Under the pieces are notes generated by a model that did no database searches, was not told the DNA's origin, and saw nothing but the letters and a program-made list of their open reading frames with translations. Made by a program: the position numbers and the translations under genes. From the NCBI GenBank assembly GCA_023251475.1, contig JAHEYS010000069.1, forward strand, positions 1 to 32,089: a stretch of DNA of 32,089 nucleotides, written 5' to 3'. The DNA comes from Prolixibacteraceae bacterium. Lineage in GTDB: Bacteria; Bacteroidota; Bacteroidia; Bacteroidales; Prolixibacteraceae. Positions 1-8,789 of this stretch are shown here, piece by piece (positions within the stretch are counted from its first letter, which is position 1; every line of letters begins with the position of its first letter).

Positions 1-1720
1 TCTCGACATCCGTAATCTGGGTGTAGGTTGCATTGCTCAGGCCAGGACTGTACATCAGTTCCTTAACCCGGCTGATCATGTCGATATACCTTGCAGTATA
101 ATTGGCTTCAGTATCCTGACTCTTATTTACCGGTGTCCAGCTATGATCTTTTATCACTAAACCGATACCTCCGAATTCGCCTTCACCGGCATAATGGGTA
201 TCAGAGGTCGGTGGTGAACCTGGTCCGGGATAAGTATGCCAGTCATAACAATCTCCACCTTCGGCTACCGCTCTCCCGACACCGGTCTCCACATTCAGCA
301 ACCGGGAGGGGTCGTAGCTCTTGATCCATTTAGCCAGGCGAATGACCTCGTTTTTATCCGTGTATTCTCCCCATCCTTCATTGAATTCAACCCAACCAAT
401 GGTTGCAGGAGAGTTGTAACACTGGTCGATCATTTCTTTATATTCGGTCTCAAACACTTTTTTATCTTCGTCGGTTGCCACGTGATGATCTTTCCGAAGG
501 GTTCCGTCGGTGAGAATTCCACCGGGCGTCATCGAGGGCATGTCCTGCCATACAAGGATACCAAGCTTATCTGCCCAGTAAAACCAACGTGCAGGCTCTA
601 CTTTAATGTGTTTGCGGACCATGTTGTAACCGCACAATTTTTCCTGTTCCAAATCGAACCGGAGCGCCTCGTCGGTTGGCGCCGTGTAGTTACCATCAGG
701 CCAAAAGCCCTGGTCGAGAGGCCCGATTTGAAAGACGAACTTACCGTTGAGCAATGGTCGGGTGATGCCGGCAATCTTGCCGACTGCGATACTACGCATA
801 CCGAAATATCCGGTTACGACATCTGTTATTCCTGAAGCGTTTTTTAAAGAGACTTTGATATCGTACAGAAAGGGATCATCCGGAGACCACAAATGCACGT
901 CGGGAATGGAGATGTCCATTTCTTTTCCCATCACACCTTTGATTTTTCCAACAATCTTACCTTTCACTGAAGCAACAGCTTCAATGATCTGGTTTACACT
1001 GCCGGTTCCCTCGACACTGAGCCGTAATTTCTTATTTTGAATGTCGGGCGTCATCTTCAATCGGGTAATGTATGAGGCTGGAACGGCTTCGAGCCATACG
1101 GTTTGCCATATCCCTGAACTTGCGGTGTACCAGTAACCACGTGGAAGACGGGTTTGTTTACCCGTAGGCTGGTTGCCATAATCAGTCGGATCGTATGCAT
1201 TAACAATCAGTTCGTTCTCTCCTTTATGAAGATGGCTGGTGATATCAATGGTGAAAGCACAATAGCCTCCCACATGTTCACCCACTTTTTTTCCATTCAG
1301 ATAGACAGTTGCTTTCCAGTCAACAGCCCCGAAATTGAGCAGCACATGCTGGTTGCTCCAATCCGAAGGGAGGGTAAATGTACGTCTGTACCACATCCGG
1401 TCTTCATTTCGCATCAGTCCTGACAGGGGTGACTCCACCGGGTAGGGAACGAGGATCTGTTCGGGCAGAGTTTTCCCCAATGGAACCAATTCCCCCTCGT
1501 TTGCAGCGGAAAACTCCCAAATGCCATTAAGATTGAGCCATTTCGGTCTCACCATCTGTGGCCTGGGATATTCCGGGAGGGCATTTGTTGGTGAGACATC
1601 ACCTGACCATCGTGTCATCAGGGGAGCCTGCTTCATTTTATAAGTGACAGCTGCTGTTTGGGCGTTTGCACCATGAATAATAAAAAGTATTAATGTCAGA
1701 AGAAATGTTTTTTTCATCAT
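1..1720 (-). CDS. GH2 glycoside hydrolase, C-terminus cut by window edge
   Basis: This reading frame is absent from the ORF track because it runs off the left edge. I translated it by hand from an ATGATG at 1720/1717 and found it open to base 2, giving about 573 residues. It begins with a signal peptide (MMKKTFLLT..., cleavage after ANA near residue 20). A GH2 sugar-binding jelly-roll follows (WYRRTF, the VYLNGKKVG strand, SGIWQTVWLE), then an Ig-like domain and a TIM barrel. Within the barrel, the NEGWGE motif puts the acid/base Glu near residue 448, and GEFGG puts the likely nucleophile near residue 515. These are classical beta-galactosidase/beta-glucuronidase superfamily signatures. The missing C-terminus probably holds the end of the barrel and accessory domains. 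It is the last visible gene of the run, 39 nt after the malectin-type GH2 gene. Substrate is not determinable; export to the periplasm or surface is inferred from the signal peptide. Confidence 0.9.
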   Translation of the reverse strand, partial: MMKKTFLLTLILFIIHGANAQTAAVTYKMKQAPLMTRWSGDVSPTNALPEYPRPQMVRPKWLNLNGIWEFSAANEGELVPLGKTLPEQILVPYPVESPLSGLMRNEDRMWYRRTFTLPSDWSNQHVLLNFGAVDWKATVYLNGKKVGEHVGGYCAFTIDITSHLHKGENELIVNAYDPTDYGNQPTGKQTRLPRGYWYTASSGIWQTVWLEAVPASYITRLKMTPDIQNKKLRLSVEGTGSVNQIIEAVASVKGKIVGKIKGVMGKEMDISIPDVHLWSPDDPFLYDIKVSLKNASGITDVVTGYFGMRSIAVGKIAGITRPLLNGKFVFQIGPLDQGFWPDGNYTAPTDEALRFDLEQEKLCGYNMVRKHIKVEPARWFYWADKLGILVWQDMPSMTPGGILTDGTLRKDHHVATDEDKKVFETEYKEMIDQCYNSPATIGWVEFNEGWGEYTDKNEVIRLAKWIKSYDPSRLLNVETGVGRAVAEGGDCYDWHTYPGPGSPPTSDTHYAGEGEFGGIGLVIKDHSWTPVNKSQDTEANYTARYIDMISRVKELMYSPGLSNATYTQITDVE

Positions 1721-1759
1721 TTTGCTGAATAAAAGTTACCAGTAACCTTCAATTTCTCT

Positions 1760-4700
1760 TTATTTTTCGATCAGAATTTCAATGCCATTGATCTGTGGGG
1801 TACCTTTTTTTCCTTTGTCGATACCAATTGTAATCTTTCCGGTGCCATCTGGAGCGATTCCGGTAAACTGTTTTACCAATGCCTTGAATTTCCCACCCGA
1901 TTCTTTAAAGATATCCACATCGGTCAACACGTTTTTCCCATTGATGCTTACGTTAAAAACGCGTTTTTCGGGAAAATTTTCATTGAGTTCAGCGAAGTGG
2001 AGACGTACGGTATAAATCTGTCCTGATTTTGGCTTCAGTGGAAGGGGGTAAATACAATCTCCCCATCTGACGGTCTGATAGATAGACTCCGGAGCGGCAA
2101 AAGGTACTTTCACGTCAACCTTATCTGTAGAAAATCCGGGTGAACCCGCAAGATATCCGGGATCACCTATAAATCCATCACGTTTAAAGCCGCCGCAATT
2201 GAGGTGAATCTCATCTTGCGGATCTATCTTTGGTTCTGCAAAGGGGAGACCGGTCGCAGGCCAATGACTCACCTGGGCTTCAGCATTAAGCATTATATCG
2301 ACTGTCTTCGATGAGATGGGTTTCACACCAACATTCCATCCGTCAATAAGAATGAGTGGTTTTTCTTCTTTCAGATCGGAGAGTGCCGCCTCAATCGTGA
2401 TTGTTTTCTTTTCTTTAGGGGCTAGTGAAATATAGTTGTCAGTATAATAAGCCGGTAACACCCTTTCGCGGGAAGTACCCCGACGTAATTGGAGATGGGC
2501 CATCAGGGCAACCCGAGAACCAGGATTACTAATTGTGACATCCAAAAGTAGTTTTCCCTGAGCGTCATGGCGAATCACACTGGCCTCCAGTTTTTGTACT
2601 GGCATGGATTCCAGGGCAGTCAGATCGTCCGACTTCGGCGACAATGAATGCCAGTAGAGATTGTCGGACAATATCTTACCTGATGCATCGCGCAACTCAA
2701 GCTTGATAAAATGGACTTGTGAAAGGAATGTTGGCCAGGCAATAGCTTCCAGTGTAGTGGCTGTACTTGCGGGTGCGGTCACATCGTAATTGTGAAGGTA
2801 TGCAACAGAACCATCAAGGTTGTATATAGTGAGGTGGGCTTTTGCCCCCGTGAGTGCAGAGGGAAGATTGTTGATCACCTGGACAATACCGCTGTTCTTT
2901 TCGTTGAACTGGATATGGATCGGTTCGCATGCCTTTCTTGTTCCGAAGAGGGCGGCATTCGGTTCCAGGTCGTAATGGTAGATCTGCCATACGAAGCTGG
3001 GCTGAGCAGGGTGACTCATCCAGGTCAGGATCCCCTGAACCGGATTAAAGAGCTGGGCCTGCCTGCCTTCATGCATGGCGCGATATCCTTCGTAATTCAT
3101 CATTTGACCTTTGCGTACAAAGTCAGCCAGGTTGGCAATCTTTCCATAACGGCTCGCCATGATCACCGGGTATTTACGGCCACTGCCTGCAGTGAAATCA
3201 TGCTCGGCCCAGTCATCGTTGATGATATTCCAATCTTTTTCCGGCATCATGCCCTGGATAGATTCAAGGGTGGGAATGGAGATGCCCCCAATCTCAGTCT
3301 TGAAAGATTCGTTTTGGTTGAAGTTTTTCTTTTCTGAAAAGAGATTATAGTCAACCGGTGTTTGCCAATCATAGGGTCCCCCTGAATTGCAACCCCGTCC
3401 ACCACCTGAATTGGATTGGTAGAAACGGTCAGGATCCAGTTCGGTCAGTAAGTAATGCAATGCATCGTCAATATATTTTGGCGGATAGGCCTCGTTGCGT
3501 CCACACCATACAGCAATGGAAGGATGGTTTCTCAAACGGAGGGTCTTGTCGCGACAATTCGCCAGATAGAGGTCCAGGTCGAGTGGATCGGCAGAATTAA
3601 ACTGGAAGAACTCATCCCAAAGCAAGATTCCATATTTGTCGCACAGATCATATAAGTCATCGCTGGTGCTTTGGCCACCCCAGTTGCGGATCATGGTGTA
3701 GTTTGCAATCTTGTGCATCCGCACCTGTGCTTCCAGACGCTCACGGGGGATCCGTTTCAGCGCTTCATCCATACCCCAGTTGCCGCCTTTACAAAAGACG
3801 CGCACGCCATTGACGCTCAGTGCGAGGTTGTCAGTACCGGGTGCATCATAACTGATTTCACGCATCCCAAACGTAACATCCCTGGTGTCGGAGGTCTTCC
3901 CATCCATTTCGAAGGAGAGATGAAGTGAATAGAGGTTTGGTTCACCAAAGCCATTTGGCCACCAAAGCTTTGGATTTGAAACCTTAAGCTGGGCATAGTT
4001 TTTGGGATCAAAGGTGATGGTTTGGGTAGCCCAGGCCTGTATTTCGACCGGTTTCTCGAAAGCTACACCTTCGAAGCTCCCTTTGAGAACCCCCTTTTGC
4101 GTTAAAGCTGTGATATTTCTAACAGTCGCCTGAACTGTTACAGAAGCTACATCTGTACGAGGTAACGGCAGGTCGGTTGTAATAAGGGGATCTTTAATGA
4201 CCACAGGCCCACAAGCCGAAAGGAAAACCTTTTGCCAGATCCCTGTATTGCGATCTCGGATTCCGGGTATCCAATCCCAGCCAATCGAACAGGCAAAAGT
4301 AGGTCCATCAATTCTGGAGATGCCGCCAATGGGGCCATTACCGGCTCCCATGGTATGTTCAGCAGGGATACCGGGGTTGGGTTGCGGGGAGATGCAAACG
4401 GCAAGGGTCGCATCCTTTCCAGCCTCTACCTGGGCACTGATATCAAACAGCCCGCGTATGAAAGCGCCTTTGATATTCCCTACACGCTTTCCATTGACCC
4501 AGACATCGGCTAAGTAATTAATACCATCAAAATTGATCCATATTTTCTTACCGGTATAACTTGAAGGAACGGTAAATTTTGTGCGGTACCAATAGGATGT
4601 CCTGCAAAGCGATTCAGGGATAATGTCGGGCCTGTTGTTTTCGCCATATAATGGTTCGGGATACACATGGTTGTTAACCAATGTGGTTAATATGGTGCCG

Positions 4701-4903
4701 GGCACCGTGGCTGTGTACCAATCGGTAGCCTGATAACCGTTTTGTGAAATCAGTTCACCTGATTGGGGTACTTTGGATATTTCCTGCAACTGCCAGCCTT
4801 TGGAAAGGATCAGTGGCTCAGGATTTGTCTGACCAGTAAGATCAAACAATAAAAACAAGAGCGGAATTACCAATAAGTTTTTAATCGAAAAGTGATGTTT
4901 CAT
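1760..4903 (-). CDS. GH2 exo-glycosidase (mannosidase/glucosaminidase-like) with C-terminal malectin domain
   Basis: This 1047-residue exported enzyme has a signal peptide at residues 1-24 (hydrophobic LLVIPLLFLLF). The GH2 sugar-binding domain spans about 30-235 (YWYRTKF, VWVNGKRVG, TGIWQKVF), followed by an Ig-like domain and a TIM barrel from about 350 to 640. WCGRNEAY supplies the probable acid/base Glu471 and TEIGG the probable nucleophile Glu537. The stretch around residues 650-668 (FGTRKACEPIHIQFN) resembles the exo-beta-glucosaminidase (CsxA) and plant endo-beta-mannosidase branch of GH2, so beta-mannosidase- or glucosaminidase-like activity is favoured over beta-galactosidase. Further beta-sandwich domains run to about 890, and residues 898-1047 form a malectin-like carbohydrate-binding domain (LNCGG near its start, RLHFAE, FNVSINGK). 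The gene lies 55 nt after the PA14-type GH2 gene and 39 nt before the next GH2 gene. Family assignment is firm; substrate is inferred. Confidence 0.93.
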   Translation of the reverse strand: MKHHFSIKNLLVIPLLFLLFDLTGQTNPEPLILSKGWQLQEISKVPQSGELISQNGYQATDWYTATVPGTILTTLVNNHVYPEPLYGENNRPDIIPESLCRTSYWYRTKFTVPSSYTGKKIWINFDGINYLADVWVNGKRVGNIKGAFIRGLFDISAQVEAGKDATLAVCISPQPNPGIPAEHTMGAGNGPIGGISRIDGPTFACSIGWDWIPGIRDRNTGIWQKVFLSACGPVVIKDPLITTDLPLPRTDVASVTVQATVRNITALTQKGVLKGSFEGVAFEKPVEIQAWATQTITFDPKNYAQLKVSNPKLWWPNGFGEPNLYSLHLSFEMDGKTSDTRDVTFGMREISYDAPGTDNLALSVNGVRVFCKGGNWGMDEALKRIPRERLEAQVRMHKIANYTMIRNWGGQSTSDDLYDLCDKYGILLWDEFFQFNSADPLDLDLYLANCRDKTLRLRNHPSIAVWCGRNEAYPPKYIDDALHYLLTELDPDRFYQSNSGGGRGCNSGGPYDWQTPVDYNLFSEKKNFNQNESFKTEIGGISIPTLESIQGMMPEKDWNIINDDWAEHDFTAGSGRKYPVIMASRYGKIANLADFVRKGQMMNYEGYRAMHEGRQAQLFNPVQGILTWMSHPAQPSFVWQIYHYDLEPNAALFGTRKACEPIHIQFNEKNSGIVQVINNLPSALTGAKAHLTIYNLDGSVAYLHNYDVTAPASTATTLEAIAWPTFLSQVHFIKLELRDASGKILSDNLYWHSLSPKSDDLTALESMPVQKLEASVIRHDAQGKLLLDVTISNPGSRVALMAHLQLRRGTSRERVLPAYYTDNYISLAPKEKKTITIEAALSDLKEEKPLILIDGWNVGVKPISSKTVDIMLNAEAQVSHWPATGLPFAEPKIDPQDEIHLNCGGFKRDGFIGDPGYLAGSPGFSTDKVDVKVPFAAPESIYQTVRWGDCIYPLPLKPKSGQIYTVRLHFAELNENFPEKRVFNVSINGKNVLTDVDIFKESGGKFKALVKQFTGIAPDGTGKITIGIDKGKKGTPQINGIEILIEK
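1763..2212 (-). other. Malectin-like carbohydrate-binding domain within the GH2 enzyme
   Basis: Codes for residues about 898-1047 of the preceding entry. LNCGG at the start, the RLHFAE core and the FNVSINGK strand match the di-glucose-binding malectin fold that is often appended to bacterial glycosidases. It probably tethers the enzyme to its glycan. Domain limits are by eye. Confidence 0.75.
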
Positions 4904-4958
4904 GATGATAGCTGTTTACGATATGATCGATTTTAAAATATTTTTTAAAATGGAATGC

Positions 4959-7900
4959 TTAATGACCGGCTGCCCAATTCAGATAATTACAGAATATTTT
5001 CCTGGGAACCGCGCTTGCTTTTAAGTCTGACCACAAGTTCGGGACCAGGTCAAGCGAAGAGAACAGTATCTTGCCCTTTCCGTAAGGAACAATCCCTACC
5101 GACGTTGACACCAGGTGAGAGTTTCCTCCAACCAGCGACACCACTGCTTCTTCGCCCTGCATGTTATACAATCCGAAATGAGATGGCCCGTCATACATCA
5201 CTATTCTTTGGTATTCCCAGTTCATCCCTCCATTTACAGGCAAGTCTTCAAACAGGGGATGTTTGCGGACGAAGAAGTTACTGCCTACCCATGTTTTGGC
5301 AGGGTGAAAAACTTTAAAATCGGGAAAGGCATTCAATTTTTTCATTTGCTCAGACCAGTTTTCGCCATCTTCAATGATGACCAGGTTCGTTCCGTCTTCT
5401 TTTACCCTTTTTAAAAGTCCGGGGATATCCACTACCCATGGCATATAAGGTTGTTTCCATTTCAATGAAATCTCCCATGTTCCGGTGGCCTGATAGGCTT
5501 CAATTTTGACCTTATAAGCTTTGCCTGCTTCAAGCGTTGTATCAAATGTCTTGATTTTGGTGGGCCCGTTTGTCCATGAGTCAACCACGAGTTTGCTGTC
5601 GATCCATACTTTTGCACCATCATCCTGACTAAACTGAAACTGGGTAAGTCCGCTCACTTCAGAAACGATGTACCCCTCCCACCTGAGCGAGAAATCACTT
5701 TCACCCAGGATATCGTATCCCGGGATCAGCTTGCCTTTCAGATCAAAATATATCCCTGCGGTTGAGATGCGCTTATCCAGTAACTTGTCAAACGATTTCC
5801 CACGGTAATAATCCAGGTTTAAACCGGTGGTTTTGCCATCAGTACTCCTGTAATTGAAAGAGGGGATTGCTTTAAAAGTATTGCCTTGATCTATGGCACC
5901 GATGACGACATAATCCAACTTAGGCAGATTATCCTTATAGGCTACGACATCCGCCTTTTTAACATCTTTGACAAAGCTCAATAATTCACTGCTTCCACCC
6001 AAAACTGCACCCTTGCCTCCGATCCGGTCCGATTTCCAATCTACTGCAAAGAGTTCATCGTGACCCGTGGCCAATTCTTTCCCCTTATTATTCAGCAGGG
6101 TAGCCGTGATTTTATAGTATCCTTTCCCGGCTGTTAAACTGACCGGTACTTTTTCAGTTACCAGATCGCTGAACTTTTCATCTCCTGTAACATGGACATT
6201 GCCCCTGAACAGCTGTTTAATTGCGCCATCGGGCTGTAATACCCGTGCCCTGACCAAATAGTTTCCGGCAGGAATCGAATTTTCATTGATCACAAACATA
6301 TCAAAAAGGTTTACATCACCGGTATGTCCGATTTTGTCCCTCAGCTTCACGGCTACATACAACGGTTTCATGTACTGGCTGATCAGTTTCGGATCACCTT
6401 TCAGGTTCCGGTACACATCCACTGCTCCTGAAAAGTTATCATTCTTCATGTCTTCATACCCGTTCAGTACGTTGACATCGGCCCCATCTGCAATCCTGAC
6501 ATTTTCAACCAACCTGCCATGTTCATAATACATGATATTCCCCAGTGTGGTGATCAGTCCTGTCACCGAAGGATAATAACGGGCCAACCCTTTATTTTTA
6601 ATGTAGTCTGTGTAAGCAGAATGCCAGTCTCTGTAATCTGCTCCATCCCAGCCATTGATGCCCGATCTGGCGATTTTCGACTGGATCAGTTCAAGCTGTG
6701 GAGGTGATGCAATTGCGCCTTCCTCACCCCAAATAAATAATTCGTTTTCATTGCGTTCATTGCGACGGAAACTAAGCGGGGAATTGTAAAAGCAATCCAT
6801 GTACACACCCGGAGAGTTCCCTGCATTGTGAACATCTACAAATCCTGAGACACTCTGAGTCTGATCGTAGGGCAACATATGCAGCTTGTTGGGCTCCCCT
6901 TTGCCCGGATTCTGAAAACCAGAGCCATAAGAGATCCAGCGTGTTGGGTCCAACAGATGGGCTGCTGCCATATCTTTTTTGGCCTGCTCATCAGGATTCC
7001 AACCGGGTTCATTCACCATATTATAAATCACCAATGAAGGATGATTGCGGTCCCGTTTCACCAGGCGTAAAAACCGTTGACTGTTCAGTTGTCTGGCCAG
7101 ATCCAGGTTTTTCATTTTTGTCAACAGGGGATCTTTTTCCTTTAATCTGGAACTGCTGTATCCGCCCGGTTCTTCATAATACATGATTCCCATCTCATCA
7201 GCCATATTCAACACGAGCGAATTGCCCTGGCAGCGATGAAAATTGAGCATGTTCTGGCCCAAAGCGAGTGCCGACTGAATGTGTTTCCGGGCTAGTTCAG
7301 GTGTAGGGAAAATGCCATTCTCGGGCCAGAAACCCCAACTAATGGCAGACAGCAGAAAGGTGCGCTTTCCGTTGAAGAAGAGGCGGGCATTGGTGCCATA
7401 ACCTACTACACTCAAAAACCGGAATCCAAACCGCTGTGTGTAACGATCGATCACGCCACCCTTGTCATCTTTTAAGGTAACGACCAGGTTATACAGGTTT
7501 GCATCCCTGATCCCCCAAAGCACTGCCCCGGGTACATTTGCGCTGATCGAAACTTTCTGGAGATTACCGGCATCAACCGAAAACTTTCCGGCAGATGCGG
7601 TATAAACAGATTTAAGTGTGGCTACTGCAGCATTGTGTTTCCAGGCCTCAACAATTTCTACCCCAATAGTGCCTTTCAATTGTTGAGCCGATTCATTGTT
7701 GATTTCAATGTCGGCATCGATATCTCTTAGGGATGGTTTATTTTTGACAAACACATCCGACACATGAACAGCATTTAATATTTTCAGCTTAACCTGTCCC
7801 AATATACCCCCGAAACCATGCGATAACGGGAACAGATAATCGCCCCACTCAACTGCAGTATAATCACCCCAGCTAAAATTTCCACTGGGATCTGTTAAAC

Positions 7901-8483
7901 GGACTGCAAGTTTATTTGATGCTCCATAATTCACATAATCAGTTATATCCAAATCAAAAGGAGTTTGATGAATCAGTTCATATCCAACCAGTTTTTGATT
8001 GATATACACCTCTGCCCGCTGGCGAACTCCTTCTGAAAAGAATAATTTCACCCGTTTACCTTTTTCGATCTGTGGCACCTTAAAGTCCCGTCCCCACCAG
8101 CTCACGCCAATATAATCGCCTGTATTTCCCAATCCCTTTCTGCTTCCTGAAACGGCATCCCAAAAATACTGTTCAACAGTGCCTGGCACGCTGACATCCA
8201 TCGACAAAGAGGCATCAGCATAAATCTGTTTTGCCTGTTGAGCGGGCAGGCTTTTGGTGAAAAGCGATCCCCAACCGCATGTAGGAGCATGGTATGGCAT
8301 TTTTGAAACATCACCCGGAGGTAAAAACAAAGGGTCATTTTTCCACTCTGCTTTCTGATCAAGCCATAGTTTCCATCCGCCATCCAGAATAGTTGAGCCC
8401 GTATATTGCTGGCTCCTGACTAAGGTGAATCCAATAAGAATAATAAATAGTGTGAGGACTAATTTTTGATAAATATTGTACAT
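4959..8483 (-). CDS. GH2 glycoside hydrolase with PA14 domain and amidotransferase-like C-terminus
   Basis: I start this 1174-residue enzyme at the ATG at 8483 rather than the track's TTG at 8618. The 8483 start gives an immediate signal peptide (MYNIYQKLVLTLFIILIGF...), and the 45 upstream codons read into an odd structured spacer. Domains in order: GH2 jelly-roll (about 60-235; VYINQKLVG), an Ig-like domain (235-360), and a TIM barrel (360-680) with VNEPGW carrying the probable acid/base Glu492 and WGEEGA carrying the nucleophile (Glu587 or Glu588). After a further beta domain there is an amidotransferase-like alpha/beta fold (LDYVVIGA ... LVIIEDGENW) that appears interrupted by a PA14 domain at about 886-1013 (GLNLDYYRG, FQFSQDDGAKVWID). 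Activity is probably beta-galactosidase- or glucuronidase-like and exo-acting; the substrate is unknown. The gene lies downstream of the GH3 gene and 55 nt upstream of the malectin-type GH2 gene. Confidence 0.92.
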   Translation of the reverse strand: MYNIYQKLVLTLFIILIGFTLVRSQQYTGSTILDGGWKLWLDQKAEWKNDPLFLPPGDVSKMPYHAPTCGWGSLFTKSLPAQQAKQIYADASLSMDVSVPGTVEQYFWDAVSGSRKGLGNTGDYIGVSWWGRDFKVPQIEKGKRVKLFFSEGVRQRAEVYINQKLVGYELIHQTPFDLDITDYVNYGASNKLAVRLTDPSGNFSWGDYTAVEWGDYLFPLSHGFGGILGQVKLKILNAVHVSDVFVKNKPSLRDIDADIEINNESAQQLKGTIGVEIVEAWKHNAAVATLKSVYTASAGKFSVDAGNLQKVSISANVPGAVLWGIRDANLYNLVVTLKDDKGGVIDRYTQRFGFRFLSVVGYGTNARLFFNGKRTFLLSAISWGFWPENGIFPTPELARKHIQSALALGQNMLNFHRCQGNSLVLNMADEMGIMYYEEPGGYSSSRLKEKDPLLTKMKNLDLARQLNSQRFLRLVKRDRNHPSLVIYNMVNEPGWNPDEQAKKDMAAAHLLDPTRWISYGSGFQNPGKGEPNKLHMLPYDQTQSVSGFVDVHNAGNSPGVYMDCFYNSPLSFRRNERNENELFIWGEEGAIASPPQLELIQSKIARSGINGWDGADYRDWHSAYTDYIKNKGLARYYPSVTGLITTLGNIMYYEHGRLVENVRIADGADVNVLNGYEDMKNDNFSGAVDVYRNLKGDPKLISQYMKPLYVAVKLRDKIGHTGDVNLFDMFVINENSIPAGNYLVRARVLQPDGAIKQLFRGNVHVTGDEKFSDLVTEKVPVSLTAGKGYYKITATLLNNKGKELATGHDELFAVDWKSDRIGGKGAVLGGSSELLSFVKDVKKADVVAYKDNLPKLDYVVIGAIDQGNTFKAIPSFNYRSTDGKTTGLNLDYYRGKSFDKLLDKRISTAGIYFDLKGKLIPGYDILGESDFSLRWEGYIVSEVSGLTQFQFSQDDGAKVWIDSKLVVDSWTNGPTKIKTFDTTLEAGKAYKVKIEAYQATGTWEISLKWKQPYMPWVVDIPGLLKRVKEDGTNLVIIEDGENWSEQMKKLNAFPDFKVFHPAKTWVGSNFFVRKHPLFEDLPVNGGMNWEYQRIVMYDGPSHFGLYNMQGEEAVVSLVGGNSHLVSTSVGIVPYGKGKILFSSLDLVPNLWSDLKASAVPRKIFCNYLNWAAGH
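5445..5828 (-). other. PA14 domain nested in the GH2 enzyme's C-terminal region
   Basis: Codes for residues about 886-1013 of the 8483-start protein. GLNLDYYRG, a bipartite LRWEGYI segment, the SQDDGAKVWID core and the final SLKWKQP strand are typical of PA14 carbohydrate-binding beta-barrels. The halves of an alpha/beta domain seem to lie on either side, which suggests insertion rather than simple tandem addition. Confidence 0.8.
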
Positions 8484-8789
8484 AACCAGTTTTCCCTTTG
8501 TAATTTTGAATAAACATTTCTCAACTGACTCCAATTTCTTTAGTCGGATTTTTGCCTCCAACCATGGCTCAATGACTCCTTGATAACTCAGAGAAGACTC
8601 CCCTATGACTCTCATCAATCGCGTACCTTTCCCGTAGGCTTCCCATACTTAACCCTGTACCAGATCCGTATATAGGATACGGAGGAGGTACGAGTCAGCT
8701 ATGGGAGACCATCCGGTGAAGTGCGGATAAGAAGGGAGTCATACCAGATTCGTGGGTAGGTATTTAACCTGTTTTTCAGGGGGGGTAAG
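8484..8789. other. 306-nt intergenic spacer, the longest in the window
   Basis: Separates the GH3 stop from the chosen start of the PA14-type GH2 gene. The half next to the GH2 gene (about 8484-8595) shows no motif I recognise. The rest (8596-8763) is dense in inverted repeats and is listed separately. No tRNA, known riboswitch, recognisable protein or clear U-tract terminator was seen. A small CCTG-TTTTT-CAGG dyad (8768-8780) lies just after the GH3 stop. Confidence 0.7.
8596..8763. other. Stem-loop-rich, GC-richer patch of unknown nature
   Basis: Seen directly: nested inverted repeats GACTCCC (8596-8602)/GGGAGTC (8734-8740), TCCCATA (8641-8647)/TATGGGA (8700-8706), GTACC (8657-8661)/GGTAC (8687-8691) and CCGTAT (8666-8671)/ATACGG (8677-8682). 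There is a side hairpin ATCCG (8711-8715)/CGGAT (8724-8728), then ATACC (8741-8745)/GGTAT (8759-8763). Bases 8641-8760 are about 51% GC by hand count (61 of 120), whereas other spacers are clearly AT-rich. The arrangement looks like a branched structured RNA or the remnant of a mobile element. Which strand would be active is unknown, and I cannot match it to a named family. Confidence 0.45.

Noticed and set aside
236-835. 199-residue plus-strand ORF
   Set aside because: Shadow of the partial GH2 gene, whose minus frame is open and carries the catalytic motifs.
1735-1746. GTTACCAGTAAC dyad upstream of the last GH2 gene
   Set aside because: Only 5-bp arms, a single occurrence, no known operator; compatible with chance.
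4921-4952. AT-rich palindromic stretch (TTTTAAAA repeats) before the malectin-type GH2 gene
   Set aside because: Ordinary for an AT-rich Bacteroidota spacer; no promoter pair or U-tract terminator form.
8484-8618. The track's TTG start for the PA14-type GH2 gene
   Set aside because: It would bury the signal peptide behind 45 charged residues; the ATG at 8483 gives a normal exported start.
8768-8780. CCTG-TTTTT-CAGG small hairpin after the GH3 stop
   Set aside because: 4-bp stem without a U-tract on the coding strand, too weak to call a terminator.
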